Source: Streptomyces endophytica (GTDB lineage: Bacteria; Actinomycetota; Actinomycetes; Streptomycetales; Streptomycetaceae). From it: a DNA stretch of 64,000 nucleotides. The position numbers and the translations under genes were made by a program. A model generated the notes under the pieces. That model was given only the letters and a program-made list of their open reading frames with translations, did not search any database and was not told the origin of the DNA. The stretch spans positions 2,170,001 through 2,234,000 of the forward strand of contig NZ_CP110636.1 in assembly GCF_026153355.1 (NCBI RefSeq), in the 5' to 3' direction. Each line of letters begins with the position of its first letter. Positions within the stretch are counted from its first letter, which is position 1. This document shows, piece after piece, positions 1 to 10,939 of the stretch.

Positions 1-691
1 GGCCGGTCACCAGCTGGTAGAGCACCTGGGCGGCGCTCCACACCGCGTCCCGGGAGTCCACGAACCCCTCTCCCCGGCGCTGTTCGGGCGGGCAGTAGGG
101 GGCCCGGCCCCACCGGGTCCGCGGCCGCCCGACGGGGGCCACCCCCTCCAGCCCCCAGAGCTGCACCGAGTTGCCGTCCCAGAGCACGTTGGCCGGTGAG
201 ATGCCGCGCAGCACCAGGCCCTGGCCGTCCAGCAGGCACAGCGCCCGCAGCAGGTCCCGGGCGAACACCCGCTGGTCGCTGGCGGACATCACATGGGTGC
301 GTGCGGCGGCGTTGCCGCGCGGCGCGGCGTACAGCAGGAACGGCTCGGCGGTGTCGAGTTCGTAGCCGATGATCTGTGGGAAGAGCGCCGCGTGCTCCGG
401 GTCGTCGAGCACCCGGTGCAGCCGCAGCGCGGTGCCCGCCTCGGCGTCCAGCAGGGCCCGGGCCGCCGGATTCGCCGCGTCCGCGGCGGTCAGCCGGACC
501 TGGACGCACTGCTGGCCCTCGTCGTCGAGCAGGCCGTTGCGGATGCGCTGCGGCAGTTGCGGATCGCGGCGGGACTCGCGGCCGAAGCGGACCGGGGCGA
601 CCCGGCGCCGCCCCGACGGGACGGTGAAGGCGAGCGTGGCCCGCCGGGTACCGTCCGGCTGCACCACGTGGGGGTGCGAGGTGCTGGTCAC
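1..691 (-). CDS. Kinase-like (probable pseudokinase) protein, C-terminus cut by window edge
   Basis: The frame is open from a GTG at 691 to base 1 and the gene continues outside the window. Residues from about 140 resemble the C-lobe of a Ser/Thr protein kinase. The catalytic loop reads LRGISPANVLW where active kinases have HRDxKPxN, and the DFG position reads WGLEG, so the catalytic Asp and the metal-binding Asp are both absent. An APE-like element (YCPPEQ) and the following Asp-containing helix (DAVWSAAQVLYQL) are kept. The start overlaps the stop of the upstream gene by 4 nt, so the two are translationally coupled. I infer a scaffold or pseudokinase role. It is the last gene visible in the cyclase/VWA/tubulin-like cluster. 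An active non-canonical kinase is less likely. Confidence 0.72.
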   Translation of the reverse strand, partial: MTSTSHPHVVQPDGTRRATLAFTVPSGRRRVAPVRFGRESRRDPQLPQRIRNGLLDDEGQQCVQVRLTAADAANPAARALLDAEAGTALRLHRVLDDPEHAALFPQIIGYELDTAEPFLLYAAPRGNAAARTHVMSASDQRVFARDLLRALCLLDGQGLVLRGISPANVLWDGNSVQLWGLEGVAPVGRPRTRWGRAPYCPPEQRRGEGFVDSRDAVWSAAQVLYQLVTG

Positions 692-3284
692 CAGGGCTCG
701 CCGTCCCTTCCTTCGTACGCATCGACCTGGGAGGGCCCGTCGGTGCCGCCGAACCCGGCGGGCCCGGAGCTCTCGCGGGGCCGGACGGTGTCGACCACGC
801 CCATCCGCAGCGGGGTGAGCCGGATCAGCCCGGCGTACCGGCCGGACGACGTCCACAGCGCGTCGGCCGGCTGGCCCGCGCCGCCGGCCCGCCAGGCCTT
901 CTCGACCTCGCCGCGCACCGCGTCCGGCGCGAATCTGAGCCACACCGCGGCCGCCGGGTCGCGGTTGAGCAGCGTGCCCTGCTCGGGCGAGGACAGCTGC
1001 ACCACGGCCCGCCGGTCGGCCTCCGCGCCCACCAGTTCGGCCACCCGCTGCGGGTCGGTCCCCAGGAGGTTCGCCGAGGTGGCGCGGACCCGGTGGCCGG
1101 CGGCGAACGGCGGTGCGGCCAGCACCCCGTTGTGCTGGAGGTGCCGGCGGGCCGCCGAGAGCAGCTCGCGGACCCGTTCCTCGGTGCGCCGGACGGCGAG
1201 CGTCCCGGCCTGGCCGCGTTCGACGGCGCCCCAGTACGGCGCCATCGCGACCATCGCGGCGTCCGTCAGGTCCCCGGCGAGGGTGGCGACCAGCTCCGGC
1301 CCGCCCTCGCCGCTCTCCCGGTCCAGCCAGCGCGGAGCGCCGGCGGTGCGGTCCTCCCACGGATCGGCGGGCCCGGCGGGGCGCTCTTCCTCGGCCGGGG
1401 CGGCGGGCTCGTCCCAGGAGGGCTCGTCGTCCCAGGCGTAGGCGCTGGCCCAGTCGCCGTCGGCGTCGTCGGCCACCGCGAAGGTGCCCGTCTCCAGGGC
1501 CGAGGCGCTGGACAGCCAGTCGTCCGCGGCCGACGGCTCGGTGCCGGAGGTGCCGGTGCCGGCCGGCCGGTCGGGCTCGGGGGCCGCCTCGGCGTCCGCG
1601 GCGGCCGCGGTCGCCCGCAGCATGCCGGCGACGGACCGGGCCGCGTCGGCGCAGTACAGCCGTTCGTCGGCGGCCCAGTGCTCCCGGACCGCCTCGGCCA
1701 GCAGCGCGTCCACCCCGGCCAGGGCCCGGCGCATCGCGAGGGTGCCCTGGTCGGCGCCCCAGGTGTCGGCCGCGCTCCGCCACAGCCGGCGCGCGGTCTC
1801 CACCGCGGCGCCGACGCCGACCAGTGCCGCGGCGGTGCTCAGCCACAGCGGCGGGTCGGTCGCGTACGCCACCGTCACTCCGGCCGCCGCGCCCACGAAC
1901 GCCGCGATCCGGGGGCCCACGGCCCACCGGCCCGGCTGCCCCGTACCCCGCAGCCGGGTCGCGCCGAGCGCCGCCAGGCCCAGGAAGACCAGCGGGACGA
2001 GCAGCGCCAGGGCCAGGAACGGCCCCTGCCACAGCGCGCCGAGCAGCCCCGCCCCGCCCGCCGCCACCACCGCGGCCGGGGCCACCGGCAGCGGGCCCGC
2101 CGCCGCCCCGGACCGCCCGGCCACCGCGTCGGCGATCGGGAGCTCGGCCAGCCGCGGCAGCAGTGCCGAACCCGGCACCGGCTCCACCCGCCCGGCCAGC
2201 GCGGTGAACCGTCGGGCCACCGCGCGCAGCGCCAGCCCCTGCCCCAGCAGCTTCCCGGCGAACTCCCGCAGCCCCTCACCGATCCGCTCGCCCACACCCT
2301 CGGCCGAGGGCACCCGCAGGCCGAGGGCCGCGAGCCGGGCGGAGGATTCGGCGGCGGACGGTGCGGCGCCCGAGACCCCGCCGTTGTGCAGGGCGGTCGC
2401 GACCAGCTCCCGGTAGTCGACGAGCGCCTGGTGCGCCCGGTCGAGCTCGGCCTCGAAGGTCCCCGGTGGACGGGCCGCAGCAGGCCGAGGACGGTCCGCA
2501 GCCCGGCCAGCTCCTCCTCGGCGTCGTCCAGCGCCTCCGCGCACGCGCGGTACGCGTCGTCCGCCACCCCGCCGGTCTCGCGGTGCCGCAGGTCGCGGCC
2601 GCCGCGGCCGGCCACCAGGCCGCGCAGCGGTTCCGGCAGATCGGCGCCGGACCGGGTGGCCGGCAACTCCGGCGCGTGGTCGGAGTCCTCGCCGGCGAAC
2701 CGGCTGAGCGCATCGCGCCAGGCCCGGTCCCGCACCTCGGGCGGCAGGTCCTGCTCCAGCAGCCGGACCCCGGGCGCGGCGACGGTGTCGGGCAGCGACC
2801 CGAGGTCGTCGAGCACCCGCTGGAAGACGTCCGGCACCGACAGCAGGTCCACCAGGACCGCCAGCGCCGCCGGGTCGTCGGCCGCGGGCTGCTCCAGCGC
2901 GGTCCGCGCGGAGCGCAGATCGCCCGCCCACAGCAGCGCGGTGCCGGAGCCGCGCAGCACCGCGGGCCGCACCAGCCGCCGGTCCGGCGGCAGCACCTCC
3001 TCGTCGCCGGCGTACACGGCGGGCGCGCTGCCCACCAGCAGCACCAGCATCCGGACCTCGCCCAACGCCCGGTAGGCGGCGAGGAGTTCGTACTGGCGCT
3101 GGTGCTCGGTCAGTCCCGCCGGGGTGTCCACCACCAGGAACAGCGGGTGGTCGGGCTCGGGCAGCCCGGCCCGGCCGAGCTGCCGGGCGACCGCGGACCG
3201 CACGGCCGCGGACGTGTCGAGCTGACCCGCCTGCGTCCGCAGGTCCAGGTGGACGACGGCGGTGGCCTCCTCCGTCGTGGTCAC
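688..3284 (-). CDS. Membrane protein of the cyclase/VWA/tubulin-like cluster, unknown family (apparent frameshift)
   Basis: GTG start at 3284 overlaps the stop of the tubulin-like gene by 4 nt. The first ~270 residues are soluble (VVDTPAG and LVLLVGSAPAVYAG strands look NTPase-like, but I see no Walker A). After a frame change at 2461-2464 (four C on the plus strand) the protein continues with a helical region, two hydrophobic blocks around 2080-1880, an acidic Trp-rich stretch (WASAYAWDDEPSWDEP) and a soluble C-terminal domain ending at 688. Adding one base to the C run gives an unbroken 865-residue protein, so I treat this as one gene with a sequence error. Function unknown. It probably anchors the system in the membrane. 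Confidence 0.7.
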
Positions 3285-6200
3285 TCCGCATCACCGTCCC
3301 AGGGGTTGCGGCGGGCACGGTCCCGGCCGCCGTCGTCGGTGCCGCCGGACGAGCGGTCCTCCCGGGCCTCGTCGTCCCAGGGCGCCCACGGCCGGCCGTC
3401 GCCGGCGGCGTGCCCGTTGAGCCGGTCGCGGTCGCGGCCCGGGTCCTCGCGGTCCCGGCCGCTCCCGTACGAGTCCTCGCGGTCCCGGCCGCTCCCGTAC
3501 GCGTCCTCGCCGTACCCGTCGTCGTCCTGGTACGCCCCGGCCGAGGACCGCGGCGCGGTGCCCCAGTCGTCGTCCTCGGTCACCGGGCGCCGGGGCTCGG
3601 AGAACTCCTTGCGGGGCCGCGGCTCCGGGGTGCCGCCGCGGACGTGCTCCAGCAGGGTGCGCAGGGTCGGCTGGATCGCGCGCTGGTCGCCGAACTCGGT
3701 GTCCAGCGCGGCCGGCAGGGTCTCCGCCCAGAACTCCCACAGCGGCCGGACCCAGCCCTCGACCCGCTCCCCGCCGCGCTCCCGGCGGTCCTCCAGCAGC
3801 CTCAGTTGTGCCGGCGCGATCTTCTCGACCAGCTCGACGAAGAGCGGATGCGGATCGCTGCCGCTCCGGGCCAGCCCCTTCGGCTGGGCCCCCATCAGCT
3901 CGCGGCAGTAGTCCTCGACGATCCGCTCGTCGTCGAGGACGGTCCAGCGCTCGTACGAGCGGAGCAGCTCCGCCCAGCTCGACACCCCGCCGGGGAAGTC
4001 GCCCAGCCGCAGCCGGACCCCGGGTACGTTCTCGCCCTTCTCGGGGAACAGCCGCAGCCGCACCCGGTCCGGCGAGGACGTGTCGCCGTCCACCACGTCC
4101 ACCTGGCCGTTCCACATGCAGCACAGCAGCCGGTGCAGGATGGCGCGGCGGTCCTCCTCGCTGCTCACCATCCAGCTGTCCCGGTAGCCGAGCCGCTGCC
4201 GCCACCGCAGCACGTCGTGCGCCTGCTCGCTGTCCTTGGCCCGGGCCCACTGACGCAGCACCTTGCGGGCCTCCGGCACCTGGGTGAGGCTCATCTCGCT
4301 GCGGAACAGCACCACCGTGATCGAGTCGCTCTCCACACCGCGGTACTCCACCGAGTTCTTGGCGTCGGAGGGCAGCCGCAGCGCCTTGCCGAGGAACTCC
4401 TGCACCTCCTCCACGGCCTGGACGCGCGGGTAGGTGACCAGCACCCGCAGCGGGCCGGTGCCCTCCGGCGTGAAGCCCACCGGCAGCAGCCCGGTCAGCT
4501 TGCGGCCGAACAGCTCCAGCGCCTCCTTGCTGACCTGGTCGGTGGCGTCCGCGTCGCCCGCCGCGGCGGCCAGCAGGGTGCCCATCGGCGGCAGCAGCGG
4601 CCGCTCCTCCAGGTGCTCGCCGCTCTCCGCGAACAGCCGGGTGATCCGGCCCTCCAGCTGGGCCTTGACGGCCGCCACCGCGCCGTCCGGGTTGCGGCGG
4701 CTCTGCGCGTGCACCGCGCGCCAGGTGTCCCCGTCGATCATCTTGAGCAGCAGCGCGGCCTCGTCGTCGTGCTCGCGCAGGCCCTCGCGGCGGACCAGCC
4801 GGGTGACCAGGTCCTCGTAGAAGTGGTTGAGGGTGCGCTGCGGCGGCAGCAGGTACGAGATGCCGGTGCGGTCCTCGTAGAGTTCGAGGCCCTTCTGCGC
4901 GGAGAGCTTCCGCTCCTGCTCGGAGTGCTTGCGGAAGGCGTTCACCAGCCGCCCGAGGTCGGTGCCGGCGGCGTCCGCCTGCGGCTGCCAGCGCTGCTGC
5001 TGCTCCCGCCAGGCCTCGTGCCAGACGATCCGGCTGCGCCACTGGTACCAGGCGTCCTGTGCCTGGAGGACCGCCTGCACGTCGTCGTCGCCCCAGCGGG
5101 CCGGGGACATACCGGCCAGCCGGCCCTTGATCCGCGGTGTCTTGGGCGGCTGGTCGGTGACCCCCGCCGGGCGCTGGGGGGCGACCGCGCGGCTGTTGAG
5201 CATGCCCAGGAACCCGAGCCGGGCGATCGGTTCGTCGCTGTCCGGGACGCCGCGCACGATGCGTTCGGCGAGGAACGGGTCGACGCTCTGCAGGAATTTG
5301 TCGATGGCGGGGCGGGGCACGAACCGGTCGGCCATCGAGGCGGTCTGGCGGTCGGCGACGGACTGCAGGTCGGCCAGCAGCCGCTGCATGTCCGCGATCC
5401 GCTCGCCCAGTGCCTGCTCGATGGCCCGGCTGCCGCGCGGCAGCGGCTCGGGCTCGGGGACCGGCAACTGCCGCCGCTCCCACAGCTCTTCGAGGCCGGA
5501 GTCGGCGAACAGCTGCCGGATCATCGGCACCGCGCCGTCCCGCAGCGTGGTCCGCGGCCGCTCGACGAGGTCGGTGACCGCCTCCCGCAGCAGCCGGCCG
5601 GCCACCAGGTCGGCCAGCTGGTCCATCGGCGCGGTCATGGACGCCACCAGGCTGGTGGAGACGCCCTGCCGGCCGATGCCGGTGGGGGACATCGCGCTGC
5701 GGTGCACGCCCCGGTTGATGAAGCTCGCGGCGAAGGTCTGGTAGTCGTCGTCGGCCGCGGTCGTCCGGCCCCGGGACCGGCCGTCGCCCAGTTCGGTGCC
5801 GATCAGCGACATCACCAGGGAGACGATGGAGCGCCGCAGGTCGTCCTGGCGGATGCCGGCGGTCGGGCTGAACAGGAAGGCGGTGGGCAGGATGCCGGTC
5901 CGCAGCCGGATCGGGGTGGTGCCCGGGTAGCGGATGCCGAGGCCGGAGGAGTCGTGGTCCAAGTCGCCGATCTCCGCGCCCTCGGTCGGCGCGTTCTGCC
6001 CGTCCACCAGCCGGAACAGGTCGACCAGCGCCCGGGCCGCGTTGAGGTCCGCCTCCCGCCCGCCGCCGGCGGCCGAGGAGAACGAGGACGGCATCACGAC
6101 CAGCGGGTAGATCTTCACCCCGTCGAACCGGCGCATCTTGAACGCCTGGTTGATCAGGTGCAGGTAGTCCAGGAAGATCCCGGCGCCGGTGCCGCCGGCC

Positions 6201-6778
6201 ACCGAGAAGGCGACGAACACGTCGCAGCCGTTGACCTTGCCGCCGCCCAGTTCGCTCAGTTCACCGGCCGACTTGGCGATCGCGTCGATCGCCTGGAGCA
6301 GCGGCTCCAGGACCGGGGCCAGACTGTGCCGCAGGGTGGCGAACAGGGCGGCGCGGCCGACCGTGGGCAGCTGGCCGGCGCCGTTGTGGAGCGGGGTGAC
6401 CTTCGGCTCGTCGATGCGCGGCGGCAGCCAGTCGGCGACCTCCTCGCGCAGGCTCGCCCGGAGCATCTTGGTCACTTCCGGCGAACTGTCGAAGTTCGGC
6501 AGCAGGTTGTGGGTCGCCCGCGAGGTACGGGCGTACGCGGCCCGCAGCGACGGGTCCACGTTGAACTGCGGCAGGCGCTGGAGGTCGGTCTCGCTGTAGT
6601 CGGCGTACACGAACTGCAGGCAGTCGGGGAGCTGGTAGGGGGCGTGGCCGCTGAGGTGGCTGAGCGCGACGCCGTCCGGACCGCACAGCTCGGCCCGCAG
6701 CCGGCGCTCCAGTTCGGCGCCGACCAGGCCACCGGTGCCGCCCAGGCCGACGAAGAGCATCGGCTGGAAGATTTTCAT
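3281..6778 (-). CDS. Tubulin-like GTPase domain protein (about 1165 aa)
   Basis: ATG at 6778 follows a GGGAGGA ribosome site. The N-terminus (FVGLGGTGGLVGAELERRL) has the Rossmann-type glycine loop of the bacterial tubulin-like family (Pfam 'Tubulin like'). About residues 190-205 carry FSVAGGTGAGIFLDYL, the GGTGAG signature equivalent to the FtsZ/tubulin GGGTGSG phosphate loop. The remaining ~700 residues form a long, charged, mostly helical extension, far larger than FtsZ. It has no signal peptide and no membrane segment. It lies directly downstream of the VWA gene and overlaps the next gene by 4 nt. I infer nucleotide-dependent assembly or scaffold activity. Filament formation is untested. 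Confidence 0.85.
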   Translation of the reverse strand: MKIFQPMLFVGLGGTGGLVGAELERRLRAELCGPDGVALSHLSGHAPYQLPDCLQFVYADYSETDLQRLPQFNVDPSLRAAYARTSRATHNLLPNFDSSPEVTKMLRASLREEVADWLPPRIDEPKVTPLHNGAGQLPTVGRAALFATLRHSLAPVLEPLLQAIDAIAKSAGELSELGGGKVNGCDVFVAFSVAGGTGAGIFLDYLHLINQAFKMRRFDGVKIYPLVVMPSSFSSAAGGGREADLNAARALVDLFRLVDGQNAPTEGAEIGDLDHDSSGLGIRYPGTTPIRLRTGILPTAFLFSPTAGIRQDDLRRSIVSLVMSLIGTELGDGRSRGRTTAADDDYQTFAASFINRGVHRSAMSPTGIGRQGVSTSLVASMTAPMDQLADLVAGRLLREAVTDLVERPRTTLRDGAVPMIRQLFADSGLEELWERRQLPVPEPEPLPRGSRAIEQALGERIADMQRLLADLQSVADRQTASMADRFVPRPAIDKFLQSVDPFLAERIVRGVPDSDEPIARLGFLGMLNSRAVAPQRPAGVTDQPPKTPRIKGRLAGMSPARWGDDDVQAVLQAQDAWYQWRSRIVWHEAWREQQQRWQPQADAAGTDLGRLVNAFRKHSEQERKLSAQKGLELYEDRTGISYLLPPQRTLNHFYEDLVTRLVRREGLREHDDEAALLLKMIDGDTWRAVHAQSRRNPDGAVAAVKAQLEGRITRLFAESGEHLEERPLLPPMGTLLAAAAGDADATDQVSKEALELFGRKLTGLLPVGFTPEGTGPLRVLVTYPRVQAVEEVQEFLGKALRLPSDAKNSVEYRGVESDSITVVLFRSEMSLTQVPEARKVLRQWARAKDSEQAHDVLRWRQRLGYRDSWMVSSEEDRRAILHRLLCCMWNGQVDVVDGDTSSPDRVRLRLFPEKGENVPGVRLRLGDFPGGVSSWAELLRSYERWTVLDDERIVEDYCRELMGAQPKGLARSGSDPHPLFVELVEKIAPAQLRLLEDRRERGGERVEGWVRPLWEFWAETLPAALDTEFGDQRAIQPTLRTLLEHVRGGTPEPRPRKEFSEPRRPVTEDDDWGTAPRSSAGAYQDDDGYGEDAYGSGRDREDSYGSGRDREDPGRDRDRLNGHAAGDGRPWAPWDDEAREDRSSGGTDDGGRDRARRNPWDGDAE

Positions 6779-6902
6779 GGGTTCCTCCCGTTGTGGCCGT
6801 ACCGGCGGCCGGTCCGTCGTCGATCTGTGCGGTGCGCGCGGCCCGGCGGCCGCGGGGCGGTGCGCCGGGGCGGGCCGGTGCGCGACCGGCCCGCCCCGCG
6901 CG

Positions 6903-9234
6903 TCACCGGTACGACTCGTAGGTGCTGGTGCCGTCGTCCTCGGTGGCGGCCGTGGGGGTGGTGGGGTCTGGCCGGTCCGCGACCGCGGGCCCCCAGTGGG
7001 CCGGTTGCGGCGGGACTTGGTGGAGCGGGTCTCCTCGCCGAGGGAGAGGCTCAGCCCGTCGGCCAGCGGGACGGTGCCGTGCGCGGTCAGCCGGGTCCGC
7101 CCGGCGCCCCGCTCGCGCAGCCACGCGCCGCCCTCGGGGCTGCGCTGGATCGCGTACCGGCCGTGGTTGCGCCGCTCGATGCGCGGGCTGCGGTGCGGTT
7201 CGACGACCGCGAACTCGTACCACTGCTTGTGCCCGTGTCCGGCCGGGTGCGTGGCGACCACGTCGCCGTCCTCGGAGACCAGTTGCAGCACCAGGCCGTA
7301 CGGGTCGACGCGGCCGCGCCACTGCCGCCGCCAGGCGAGGACCGCGGCGACGACCGCGGCGATCACCGCGGCGGCGATGAGGAACGCCCACCAGTACGCG
7401 TCCCAGATGCCGGGCTGCGGCGTCACCGTCACCGACAGCGGGGACCGCACCACCGTCCGGTCGTGGTCGGTGGTGTCGACGGCGGTGACGGTGCCGCCGA
7501 GCTCCAGCCCGTCGTCGTCGAGGCGGTCGCCGAAGGCGTCGGCCGGGCCGAGTCGGACCGTCACCGTCCGCGTCCCGGAGTCATGGGGCTTCAGCTCGAT
7601 CTCGGCCGGGGTGACCGACACCAGCCCCGGCTGGAGGTCGGTGACCGACAGCCGCAGGGTGTGCGGGGTCTTGCCGGTGTTGTGGACGCTCAGGGTGCCG
7701 GTGACCTCGTCCCCGGGGTGGGCGTCCGCGGCCGGCAGCCGCAGCGTGCCGGACACCGGCAGCACGTCCGGCGCGACCAGGCCGCTCTCGCTGCGGGTGT
7801 CCGCGCTCAGCCCGGAAGCGGTCAGCGTGCCGCTCACCTTCAGCGCCCCGTGGGCGCCGTGCGGGATCGTCACGGAACCGGTGAACGAGCCGTCGCTCGC
7901 CGTGGGGTCGGGCCCCTTCCCGTCGTCGGTGAGCCGCAGCGGCACCGCGGCGAAGCCGTCCCCGGTCAGCTCGCTGCGGACCCGCAGCCCGGCGTAGTCC
8001 CGGGGGTCCTTGATCTGGTAGCCCTCGCGGGTCTGCAGCCGCATGGTCACCGTGGCCTTCTGGCCGGCCTGCGGCGACGGCGGGTCCATGGTGATCGCGC
8101 CGCGCAGTTCGCCCTGCCACAGCACGCTGACCCCGACCGGCAGCGAGCGGTGCCCCTCGGGCGCCTCGGCCTTCACCTGCCACACGCCGGGCACCGGGTC
8201 GACGATCTTCAGCGCCTCGACGGTGTCCCCGGCGCCCGCCAGCTCGAAGTGCGACTTGCGGTACGACCCCGAGGTGGGCACCTGATGGCCGTTCGGGTCG
8301 ATGTAGGTGATCGTCACCTTGGGTCGCTCTTGTCGACCACGATGCTGCCCACGGTCGCCAGCGGCGAGATACCGACCTCCATGGTGGCCGGCGGCAGTTG
8401 GGGGCTGGAGCCCGGCTGGTAGCGCAGGCAGTGCGCCGCGGCGAAGACCTTCTCCAGCTTCGCGCCGAGGTCCTTGGCGCCGGAGACCTTGTCGGCCGTC
8501 GGCAGCGCCGAGGGCAGTTCCACACAGCCCTTCTGGTAGCCGCCGGCGGCCATCCGGTCGAGCTGCGCCTTGTCCGGGTCGGGCCCGAAGCCCAGCGGCC
8601 AGATCTGCACCCCCTGCGCCCGGGCGTTCTTCAGCTCCAGGTCCAGCTGCCGCTCGCCCTCGTCCTTGCGGTGCGCGGGGTCGCCGTACTGGGGGCTGCC
8701 GGTGACGTCCATCTGCCCGTCGGTGAGCAGGAACAGCACCCGCGGCACCGACGGGTCGGTGCCGGAGCTCAGTTCGTGCACGCCCTGGCGTATCGCGCTC
8801 GGGAAGTCCGTGCCGGTGCCCTCGTCCTTCTTGCGGCTGTGCAGCTTGCCGACGCACCCGCCGATCGAGTCCCGCCCGGCCGCGTCCAGCGTGGTCCGCG
8901 GGCACACCGGGTCCACCGCACGCTGGTCACCGGACTCGGCGGCGGCGAAACCGAAGACCGTGACGTGGGACGCCGAGGAGACGTCGCCCACCGCGATCCG
9001 GGCGGCGGCGGCCTTCTCCGCCTTCATGTCGTCGGGCGCCAGGCTGGCCGACTCGTCCACCGCCACCGCGTAGTTGACCGACTTGAAGGCCGGTTTCGAC
9101 GCGGCCGCCGGCACCGGATCATGGGCGGCGGGCGCCAGCAGGGATATCAGCACCGCGGCGCCGCCCAGCACACGGACCGCGCCGCGCCGCGCCCAGCCCC
9201 TTCCGTTCCGCCGTTTTCCCCTCACTGTTCCCAC
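6903..9234 (-). CDS. Secreted/membrane VWA-domain protein (two apparent frameshifts)
   Basis: GTG at 9234 follows GGGGA. The N-terminus is a signal or anchor (RRGAVRVLGGAAVLISLL), then a von Willebrand A domain at about residues 55-290 with a perfect MIDAS motif (DESAS) and LLTDGQMD. Ig-like beta regions follow, then one transmembrane helix at about 612-634 (WWAFLIAAAVIAAVVAAVL) and a ~140-residue cytoplasmic tail. The frame changes at 8321-8323 (GGG) and 6990-6994 (CCCCC). One added base at each gives a continuous 777-residue protein. The VWA module should face outside and the tail inside, next to the tubulin-like protein encoded downstream. This suggests an envelope sensor or tether; the role is inferred. 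Confidence 0.8.
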
Positions 9235-9312
9235 GGCCGTCCCCTTATTTCGTTTCTGCGTCGTGTGCGTGGTGGTGCGCCGCCGGGCAGGCGGCGCCGG
9301 GCCGGCCGCCGG

Positions 9313-9862
9313 TCAGCGCGCGGTCAGGCTCCAGGCCAGGGCCAGCGCCGCCGACGGGGCCAGCGCGCCCACCGCCCAGCGGATGGCCCGGTATTTGGCG
9401 GACAGGATCGAGCTGACGTCCACGGCCTGGATGAGCAGCCACCCGGCCGGGTCCCGCCCGGCCGCGGCGACCTCCGCGGCCAGCCGGGGCAGGTCGTGGG
9501 GGCCAGCAGATCGCCGAAGAACGTCACCCCGTCCTGCGTGCGGAGCGTGCCGGTACGCGGCATCAGCGCCCGGACCAGCGCGGCCACCGCGGCCGCCCAG
9601 AGCACCCCGGCGGCGACCAGCGTGAGGTCGGCCGGACCGCGCCAGTCGGGCGCGCCGTGCCACCCGATCAGGAACGCGGGCAGCGCCAGCGCCCCGGAGA
9701 GCAGCACGGCCGCCTTGGAGTCGGCCCGTCCGAGGTCCTCCCGGACCGTGTTCAGCAGCCGTTCGGCGATGCGTTCCCCCGCCCGGTCGTGGCCGTGCCG
9801 ACCCCCGTCCGGCACCGGCACGACCGGGTCGGGGAGTTCCTCGTACCGCCGTCGGCCGTCAT
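9313..9862 (-). CDS. Pycsar-type two-transmembrane effector-like protein (apparent frameshifts)
   Basis: ATG at 9862 shares one base with the preceding stop and has a strong GGAGGAGG site. The core contains ERIAERLLNTVREDL then DSKAAVLLSGALALPAFL (helix 1), LVAAGVLWAAAVAALVRAL (helix 2) and the closing ILSAKYRAIRWAV helix. This is the architecture of the membrane effector found with pyrimidine cyclases in Pycsar defence. Two single-base losses are needed: one at 9498-9502 (five G) and one between 9776 and 9862 (the five C at 9776-9780 are the simplest site). With both restored the gene is 183 codons, a normal length for this family. I infer membrane disruption or permeabilisation on cyclic-nucleotide binding. 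Confidence 0.75.
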
Positions 9863-10939
9863 CAGTCCTCCTCCGCCCAGGACCATCCGTCGTCGCGGCT
9901 GCGCCGGCGGCGGCGCGGCGGCTCGGGCTCGGCGTCCACCGGACCGCCGTCCGCCGGGTCGTCCTTGTCCAGGTACGACGGGCGCCCGGCCCGGACGGCG
10001 GGTCGTCCGCGACCCAGTCCGGGGTGAACGGCTCGGACGTGCCGGGGCCCAGCTGCGGGGTGTCCCGGCGGGCGGGCAGCGAGCCGATGGGCCCTGGACG
10101 CTGTGGCGGCCCCGGTTGAGCAGCTCCAGCGCCTGGGTCTCCACATCGGTGGAGTGGATCTGGCCGCTGTCGACCATGGCGAAGAGCCGTTCGACGCGCT
10201 CCTTCTCGTCGGCCCGGCCCTCCTGGCGGATCTTCTCCAGGAAGGCCTTGGCCGCCTCGGGCTCGGCCGCCAGCATGTAGCTGAGCTGGTCCAGCTCCCC
10301 GCCCTGGAGCATGGCCCGGAACTTGTTCTGGTGGACCCGGGTCAGCTCCGCCGAGGCGTGCGCGTCCCGGATGTCGTCCATGTGATGGATCGTCCGGTCG
10401 TCCACCCGCAGCCGTACGTACAGCCGCACCCGCAGCCCGAGATCGGCGCCCAGGTCGTCCCAGCGCCCGCCGGCGCACTGCCGGGTGATGGCGCGGTCGG
10501 CCTGCTCGGCCTGGTTGACCGGGAACTCCGCGGAGACCTCCCGCAGCCGCTCCAGCGTCGGCGCGGTGAGCCGCTGCGCGACGTCGGTCACCACCTCGGT
10601 GGCGGCCAGATGGGGATCGCTCACCGTCCAGTGGATCTCCACCTCGGCCTTGAAGAACGTGGTGCCCCCGGCGGCCGGCAGCTCCAGCTGGAGCGTCGTG
10701 ACGAACGTGCCGAGCGCGATCTCGCAGATGGTGTGCGGCCGGGCCAGCGCCCGCTTGTCGTGGTGCTGGACGCCGGAGACGGTCGCCACGCTGTAGCCGC
10801 CGTTCCGGTAGAACAGCACCGACGCGGTCCGCGCGCTCGTGTGCCGGAACGGGCCCGTCGGCGCGTACTCCCGCAGGAACGGACCCGCCGGCCCCGGGCC
10901 GTCCGCCCCGCCCCCCGCCACGCCCTGGTCGTCAGCCAT
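9862..10939 (-). CDS. SPFH/band-7-like protein (two apparent frameshifts near the C-terminus)
   Basis: ATG at 10939 is preceded by AGGAGGAAACGC and overlaps the upstream stop by 8 nt. After a Gly/Pro-rich leader, residues 30-200 alternate beta strands and helices in the manner of SPFH/prohibitin domains (FFKAEVEIHWTVSDP, then ERLREVSAEFPV). Charged helices follow (AAEPEAAKAFLEKIRQEG). The C-terminal 70 residues are Pro/Asp/Arg-rich and end in RRRRRSRDDGWSWAEED. The frame changes at 10089-10094 and 9984-9994. One base at each gives 359 residues. No transmembrane segment is evident. The SPFH assignment rests on pattern rather than a strict motif. In this cluster it may organise a membrane microdomain for the adjacent effector. 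Confidence 0.62.

Noticed and set aside
293..3075. Long plus-strand open frames opposite the kinase-like and membrane genes
   Set aside because: They are Arg/Pro/Gly-rich reverse-complement shadows of high-GC genes, without ribosome sites or domains.
6779..8905. A single huge minus-strand frame joining the VWA tail to the tubulin-like protein
   Set aside because: It results from the frameshifts at 8321 and 6990. The VWA gene has its own stop at 6903 and the tubulin-like gene its own ATG and ribosome site at 6778.
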